Below, piece after piece: positions 59,808 to 64,000 of a stretch of 64,000 nucleotides of DNA. Within the stretch, counting starts at the first letter, position 1. Each line of letters opens with the position of its first letter. The notes below the pieces were generated by a model. It did no database searches. It had not been told where the DNA came from and saw nothing but the letters and a program-made list of their open reading frames with translations. The position numbers and the translations under genes were made by a program. Source of the stretch: Cyclobacteriaceae bacterium (GTDB taxonomy: Bacteria > Bacteroidota > Bacteroidia > Cytophagales > Cyclobacteriaceae); NCBI GenBank assembly GCA_947458585.1, contig CANGYY010000001.1, forward strand, positions 1 through 64,000, written 5' to 3'.

Positions 59808-61307
59808 TTAGGATTTTTTGGCAAGTAACGAGCGAAAAAAGGTGCGCTCTCCAAAAAATACTACCGCGAGAAATAGAAGGACACCCGCATTTTTAAGGAT
59901 AAAATCCAAACCTACTGTTCCAGTTTCCATAAAGTACCCTGCATAGCTTAATCCAAATGCAAGGATCAGGTAGACCAGGCCACGGGTGGTTTGGTAGGGA
60001 ACAGGATAATATTTCTGACCATAGAAGTAGCAAACGCCAGTCATCACCAAGTAACAGGCTACGGTACTCACCGCTGCACCCATAAAGCCCCAAATTGGAA
60101 CCAATAAGGCAATGCCTACCACACTGACTAAGGCTCCTGAAAACGTAATCCAGAAACTGTAGTTGGTCTTGTCGGTCAACTTAAACCAGATAGATAAATT
60201 GAAGTAAATACCCAAAAGCAGGTAGCCCAATAACAGCATGGGTACGATGGAAAATCCGATTTGGTAGGCGTCTCCTTTGAGGAAAAGAGGGCCAATCCAA
60301 TGCAGGTTGACTGAAATCAAAATCATCAACAGGGAACAAAACAGGATGAACCCATGCATGACTCGCGCATACAATTGAGGGGAGTCTTTTTCCTTGGATT
60401 CCCTGAAAAAGAAGGGCTCCGCAGCATACTTGAAGGCTTGAATCACCAAGTTCATCAGGATGGCCAACTTGAAATTGGCTCCAAAAATACCGGCGGCCTC
60501 CCGAGAATTCAGTCCAGGGTAAAAGTCGGTAGGCAATACGTATTCAAATAGCAGTCGCGAAATAAGTTCATTGGTCACTCCTGCCAATCCCATAAAAAGG
60601 AGAGGAAGGGAGTAAGTCCACATGGGCTTTAGGATTTCTTTTTCCAATCGGAAGGAGAAGAAACCAGCGCTGCACCAGACTAGAGGAATAATTAAGCCGT
60701 TGGCAATTAAATTGGAAAGGAGGATGTATTCCACACCCCAGTCCGATTGGTAGCCTAGGAAACCTTCGGTAAGGATGCCTCCCTGAATCCATCCAGGAAT
60801 CCAAATCAGTAGCAATAGGTTGAAAAATACGTTGAGAAGAATGTTGATCAATTTGGCGCCTGCGAAGGTTTTGGCCTTATTGTCTAATCTGAGTTTGGCA
60901 AAAGGAATGGCCAACACCGCATCAAAGGCAAGCAATAAAGCTGTCCACTCAAACAAGTAGGCTTGACCGGGATAGTCCATCCATTCTGCCAAAAGCGGTG
61001 CAGAAAGGTAGACCCCTGAACCCAGCACTAGGCTGGATAAGACGAGTAGGGTTTGGGTAGTGTGGTAAACTCGCTTGGGGTCCAGATTTTTCCCCGTAGA
61101 AAATCGAAAAAAGGCGGTTTCCATCCCGTAGGTAAACACGATGTTTAAAAAACCGATCAAGGCATAAATGCCCGTAAATGCGCCCAGGTCTGCCTTGGTT
61201 AGGTAACCTGTGTATATGATGATCAGTAAAAAATTGATGGAGCGCCCTAAAATGCTACTTAGGCCATAAATGGCAGTTTGTCCGGCAAGTTTTTTGAGTG
61301 CTCCCAT
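59808..61307 (-). CDS. oligosaccharide flippase / polysaccharide biosynthesis protein (MATE/MviN-like)
   Basis: LKKLAGQTAIYGLSSILGRSINFLLIIIYTGYLTKADLGAFTGIYALIGFLNIVFTYGMETAFFRF; 12-14 hydrophobic helices. Confidence 0.9.
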   Translation of the reverse strand: MGALKKLAGQTAIYGLSSILGRSINFLLIIIYTGYLTKADLGAFTGIYALIGFLNIVFTYGMETAFFRFSTGKNLDPKRVYHTTQTLLVLSSLVLGSGVYLSAPLLAEWMDYPGQAYLFEWTALLLAFDAVLAIPFAKLRLDNKAKTFAGAKLINILLNVFFNLLLLIWIPGWIQGGILTEGFLGYQSDWGVEYILLSNLIANGLIIPLVWCSAGFFSFRLEKEILKPMWTYSLPLLFMGLAGVTNELISRLLFEYVLPTDFYPGLNSREAAGIFGANFKLAILMNLVIQAFKYAAEPFFFRESKEKDSPQLYARVMHGFILFCSLLMILISVNLHWIGPLFLKGDAYQIGFSIVPMLLLGYLLLGIYFNLSIWFKLTDKTNYSFWITFSGALVSVVGIALLVPIWGFMGAAVSTVACYLVMTGVCYFYGQKYYPVPYQTTRGLVYLILAFGLSYAGYFMETGTVGLDFILKNAGVLLFLAVVFFGERTFFRSLLAKKS

Positions 61308-61322
61308 GGGTGGTTGGATCAC

Positions 61323-62105
61323 TTATTCCCCACGGAAGACTGGTTTCCGCTTCTCCAAAAATGCAGAGGTGCCTTCCTTGTAATCCCCAGATTTGACACA
61401 ACGCGCAAAGGAGTTGGCTTCGGTTTGGTATCCATTTTCCTCAAGGAAAACAGCATTCACACAATCGACCACCATGCCGATGGCAAGGGGGGCTTTGCTC
61501 CTAATTTTTTCTAAAATCCCTTCTGCTGTAGCGATGGCTTCTTCCTTGGTAGGTAGCACATGGTTGACTAGTCCTAAGGTTTTGGCTTCCTCGGCTCCAA
61601 TCATGTCTCCAGTCATCATTAACTCATTGGCTTTACCTCTCCCTACTAGTAAGGTGAGTCGCTGCGTGCCTCCATAACCTGGGATAATGCCAAGATTGAC
61701 TTCGGGCTGTCCAAATTTTGCATTTGCCGTGGCAATGCGCATGTGGCAGGCCATAGCCAACTCGCAACCACCGCCGAGGGTGTAGCCATTGGTGACCGCG
61801 ATAACGGGCTTGTGGCAATTTTCGATCATCGCAAAAATTTCTTGTCCGCTCTCCGCAAACTTCCTTGCATTGACCTCGTTGAGGGAAGCGATTTCGGTGA
61901 TGTCTGCACCGGCTACGAAGGCCTTTTCTCCTGCTCCAGTAAGGATAACTCCTTTGATGGCTTTGTCGTCCATAACCTGATCAAATACCTGCCTAAGTTC
62001 TTCTAGGGTAGCAAGGTTCATGGCATTCAGTTTATCCTCTCGGTTGATGGTGAGGTAGAGGATTCCTTGTCGTTCTTCGGTGTGAATATTGACAAATTCA
62101 GACAT
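61323..62105 (-). CDS. enoyl-CoA hydratase/isomerase family protein
   Basis: GVILTGAGEKAFVAGADITEIASL, KPVIAVTNGYTLGGGCELAMACHMRIATANAKFGQPEVNLGIIPGYGGTQRL. Confidence 0.95.
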   Translation of the reverse strand: MSEFVNIHTEERQGILYLTINREDKLNAMNLATLEELRQVFDQVMDDKAIKGVILTGAGEKAFVAGADITEIASLNEVNARKFAESGQEIFAMIENCHKPVIAVTNGYTLGGGCELAMACHMRIATANAKFGQPEVNLGIIPGYGGTQRLTLLVGRGKANELMMTGDMIGAEEAKTLGLVNHVLPTKEEAIATAEGILEKIRSKAPLAIGMVVDCVNAVFLEENGYQTEANSFARCVKSGDYKEGTSAFLEKRKPVFRGE

Positions 62106-62273
62106 AGTCATGCGGCATAGTTCAGACAAATATACCTCCCCCTCCAACACTACCAAATTCAGGTTAGGAGAAAAAAGTAAAATATACCCAAGACGGTCTG
62201 GAATCGACTATTTTTTATTTATATCATAACGAGAATTTTTGAAGTTTGGAACCCATTTTTTGGCTTTTTTTCT

Positions 62274-62281
62274 TACTTTTG
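62274..62281 (+). promoter_or_regulatory. TAnnTTTG -7 element upstream of the isocitrate dehydrogenase gene
   Basis: TACTTTTG, 36 bp upstream of the ATG; -33 element not confidently placed. Confidence 0.4.
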
Positions 62282-62317
62282 CGGCACGAAAGAGAAGAAT
62301 TAAACCCATAACTACCC

Positions 62318-63772
62318 ATGAACTCCAAAACTAGAATTACAGTAGCCTACGGAGACGGAATTGGCCCTGAAATCATGAAAGCGACCTTGGCCATTCTAGA
62401 TGCTGCAGGCGCCCAATTGGAATACGAGGTAATTGAAATTGGAGAGCAGGTGTACCTGAAGGGAATCAGTTCGGGAATGGCTCCCAATTCCTTTGCATCC
62501 TTACGAGCCAACAAGGTTTTTTTGAAGTCGCCGATCACTACGCCTCAGGGTGGAGGCTTCAAGTCTTTGAATGTAACTACGCGTAAGTCCTTTGGCTTGT
62601 ATGCCAACGTACGCCCTTGCAAGGCCTATTCCCCTTTTATCAAAACACATTTCCCAAAAACGGATTTGGTCATCATACGGGAGAATGAGGAGGATTTGTA
62701 TGCTGGAATTGAGCACCGCCAAACCCAGGAGGTGTACCAATGCTTGAAAGTAATTTCGCAGCCAGGCTCGGAAAAGATCATTCGCTATGCCTTTGAGTAT
62801 GCCAAAAAATATGGCCGCAAAAAGGTGACCTGCATGACCAAAGACAACATCATGAAGTTGGCGGATGGGCTATTTCACAAGACTTTTGAGGAAATCGCGA
62901 AGGAGTATCCAGGCATTGAAACGGACCACAAGATCATCGATATCGGGACTGCCTTGATTGCAGAGCGTCCAGAGATTTTTGATGTAATCGTGACGCTCAA
63001 CCTTTATGGAGACATCATCTCCGACGTAGCAGCACAAGTGACTGGGTCGGTAGGCTTGGGAGGCTCTGCAAACGTGGGTGCGGAAGTAGCCATGTTCGAA
63101 GCCATCCATGGTTCTGCTCCTGACATTGCAGGCAAGGACATTGCCAATCCATCTGGCTTATTGAATGGAGCCATCATGATGCTGGTACACATTGGCCAGC
63201 CTGAGATTGCGGAGAAAATCTCCAACGCCTGGATGAAAACGCTCGAAGATGGAATTCATACCGGCGACATCTACCAAGAAGGCTTGTCCACTAAAAAAGT
63301 AGGAACCCAGGAATTTGCTCAGGCAGTCATTGCTCGCTTAGGACAGGTGCCTAGTCAAATGACACCCGCAGTTTTTGGCAAAGAAAGTACGGCTCCCATG
63401 GACGTAGCCCTACGGCCCAAGCCAAAGGCAAAGAAAGAATTGATCGGGGTAGATGTATTCCTAGACTGGGACCAAAATCATCGGGACCCAAATGTCTTGG
63501 GTAACCTTCTGAATACACTGGATACTGGTGGTTTGAAACTGAGCCTGATTACCAATAGAGGTGTAAAGGTATTTCCTGATGGCATGAAAGAAACCTTCTG
63601 TACCGACCATTGGAGATGCCGATTCAAAGTGGAGGAAGGAAAGATACTCACGCATGCCCAGGTGATTGACCTCCTTCAAAAAGTGGAAGGTCTTGGTTTG
63701 GATTTCATCAAAACGGAGCACCTCTACACTTTCGACGGAGTAAAGGGATTTTCACTGGGACAAGGAGAATAA
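62318..63772 (+). CDS. icd: NADP-dependent isocitrate dehydrogenase, with C-terminal extension
   Basis: VAYGDGIGPEIMKATLAIL, VIIRENEEDLYAGIEHRQT, NLYGDIISDVAAQVTGSVGLGGSANVG, EAIHGSAPDIAGKDIANPSGLLNGAIMML; extra ~140 aa C-terminal domain. Confidence 0.93.
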   Translation: MNSKTRITVAYGDGIGPEIMKATLAILDAAGAQLEYEVIEIGEQVYLKGISSGMAPNSFASLRANKVFLKSPITTPQGGGFKSLNVTTRKSFGLYANVRPCKAYSPFIKTHFPKTDLVIIRENEEDLYAGIEHRQTQEVYQCLKVISQPGSEKIIRYAFEYAKKYGRKKVTCMTKDNIMKLADGLFHKTFEEIAKEYPGIETDHKIIDIGTALIAERPEIFDVIVTLNLYGDIISDVAAQVTGSVGLGGSANVGAEVAMFEAIHGSAPDIAGKDIANPSGLLNGAIMMLVHIGQPEIAEKISNAWMKTLEDGIHTGDIYQEGLSTKKVGTQEFAQAVIARLGQVPSQMTPAVFGKESTAPMDVALRPKPKAKKELIGVDVFLDWDQNHRDPNVLGNLLNTLDTGGLKLSLITNRGVKVFPDGMKETFCTDHWRCRFKVEEGKILTHAQVIDLLQKVEGLGLDFIKTEHLYTFDGVKGFSLGQGE

Positions 63773-63788
63773 CTCGAGTTTTTATCCA

Positions 63789-63820
63789 GAAGGGGAAAGC
63801 AATTTCCCCTTCTTCTTTTT
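63789..63820 (+). terminator. rho-independent terminator
   Basis: AGAAGGGGAAagcaaTTTCCCCTTCTTCTTTTT. Confidence 0.75.
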
Positions 63821-63822
63821 AG

Positions 63823-63830
63823 TACATTTG
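63823..63830 (+). promoter_or_regulatory. TAnnTTTG -7 element upstream of the partial glycosyltransferase gene
   Basis: TACATTTG, 34 bp upstream of ATG 63865. Confidence 0.35.
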
Positions 63831-63864
63831 CATGTCTCCAATTTTGGCTACCGCATCGAATCCC

Positions 63865-64000
63865 ATGCAAAAACGCGTGTTAATCATCACCTACTATTGG
63901 CCTCCTAGTGGAGGTTCGGGTGTACAACGCTGGTTGAAGTTTGCCAAATACTTGCCCGAAGCAGGTTGGGAGCCCGTGATTTTTACCCCAGAAAACCCTG
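63865..64000 (+). CDS. glycosyltransferase, N-terminal fragment cut by the window end
   Basis: MQKRVLIITYYWPPSGGSGVQRWLKFAKYLPEAGWEPVIFTPENP, typical start of GT4-like family proteins; not in the ORF track because truncated. Confidence 0.7.
   Translation, partial: MQKRVLIITYYWPPSGGSGVQRWLKFAKYLPEAGWEPVIFTPENP

Noticed and set aside
1-64000. CRISPR arrays, tRNAs, rRNAs, IS elements, prophage or defence islands
   Set aside because: No regularly spaced repeats, RNA gene signatures, transposase/integrase ORFs or recognisable defence genes were seen. A tRNAscan/Infernal run would be needed to exclude small RNAs.

Overview
This looks like a chromosomal, mostly core-genome segment of a Bacteroidota bacterium, probably Cytophagales/Cyclobacteriaceae-like. 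The evidence is gene content (PorU, PorV, SprA, DUF4837, DUF4292, DUF4494) and TAnnTTTG-type -7 promoter motifs. I found about 50 supportable CDSs. I saw no rRNA, tRNA, CRISPR array, transposase, integrase or phage module. Main blocks: (i) small secreted or outer-membrane proteins (0-5 kb); (ii) a TonB-dependent receptor whose N-terminus is a truncated copy of the PqqB-like metallo-beta-lactamase encoded just downstream (5.9-9.3 kb); (iii) an NtrC/NtrB-like two-component pair, slyD-like FKBP, lpxH, ftsH, rsfS, birA, ahcY; (iv) a membrane-anchored patatin-like protein, a NhaC antiporter and an exonuclease; (v) a tightly overlapping minus-strand cassette MBL-pssA-porU-porV-M16-like; (vi) a large OM protein with a degenerate peptidase-MA-like domain; (vii) a long minus-strand run tonB-vanZ-gcvH-sprA-ruvA-maeB-DUF4837-LysM/SLT-gatA-tatA-EnvC-like-DUF4292-TPR-flippase-ECH; (viii) an NADP-IDH and the start of a glycosyltransferase. 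The best candidates for a second look are the chimeric receptor, the overlapping T9SS cassette ending in an M16 homolog without the zinc motif, and the peptidase-MA/propeller/barrel fusion without HExxH. I did not find a clear previously undescribed defence or mobile system.
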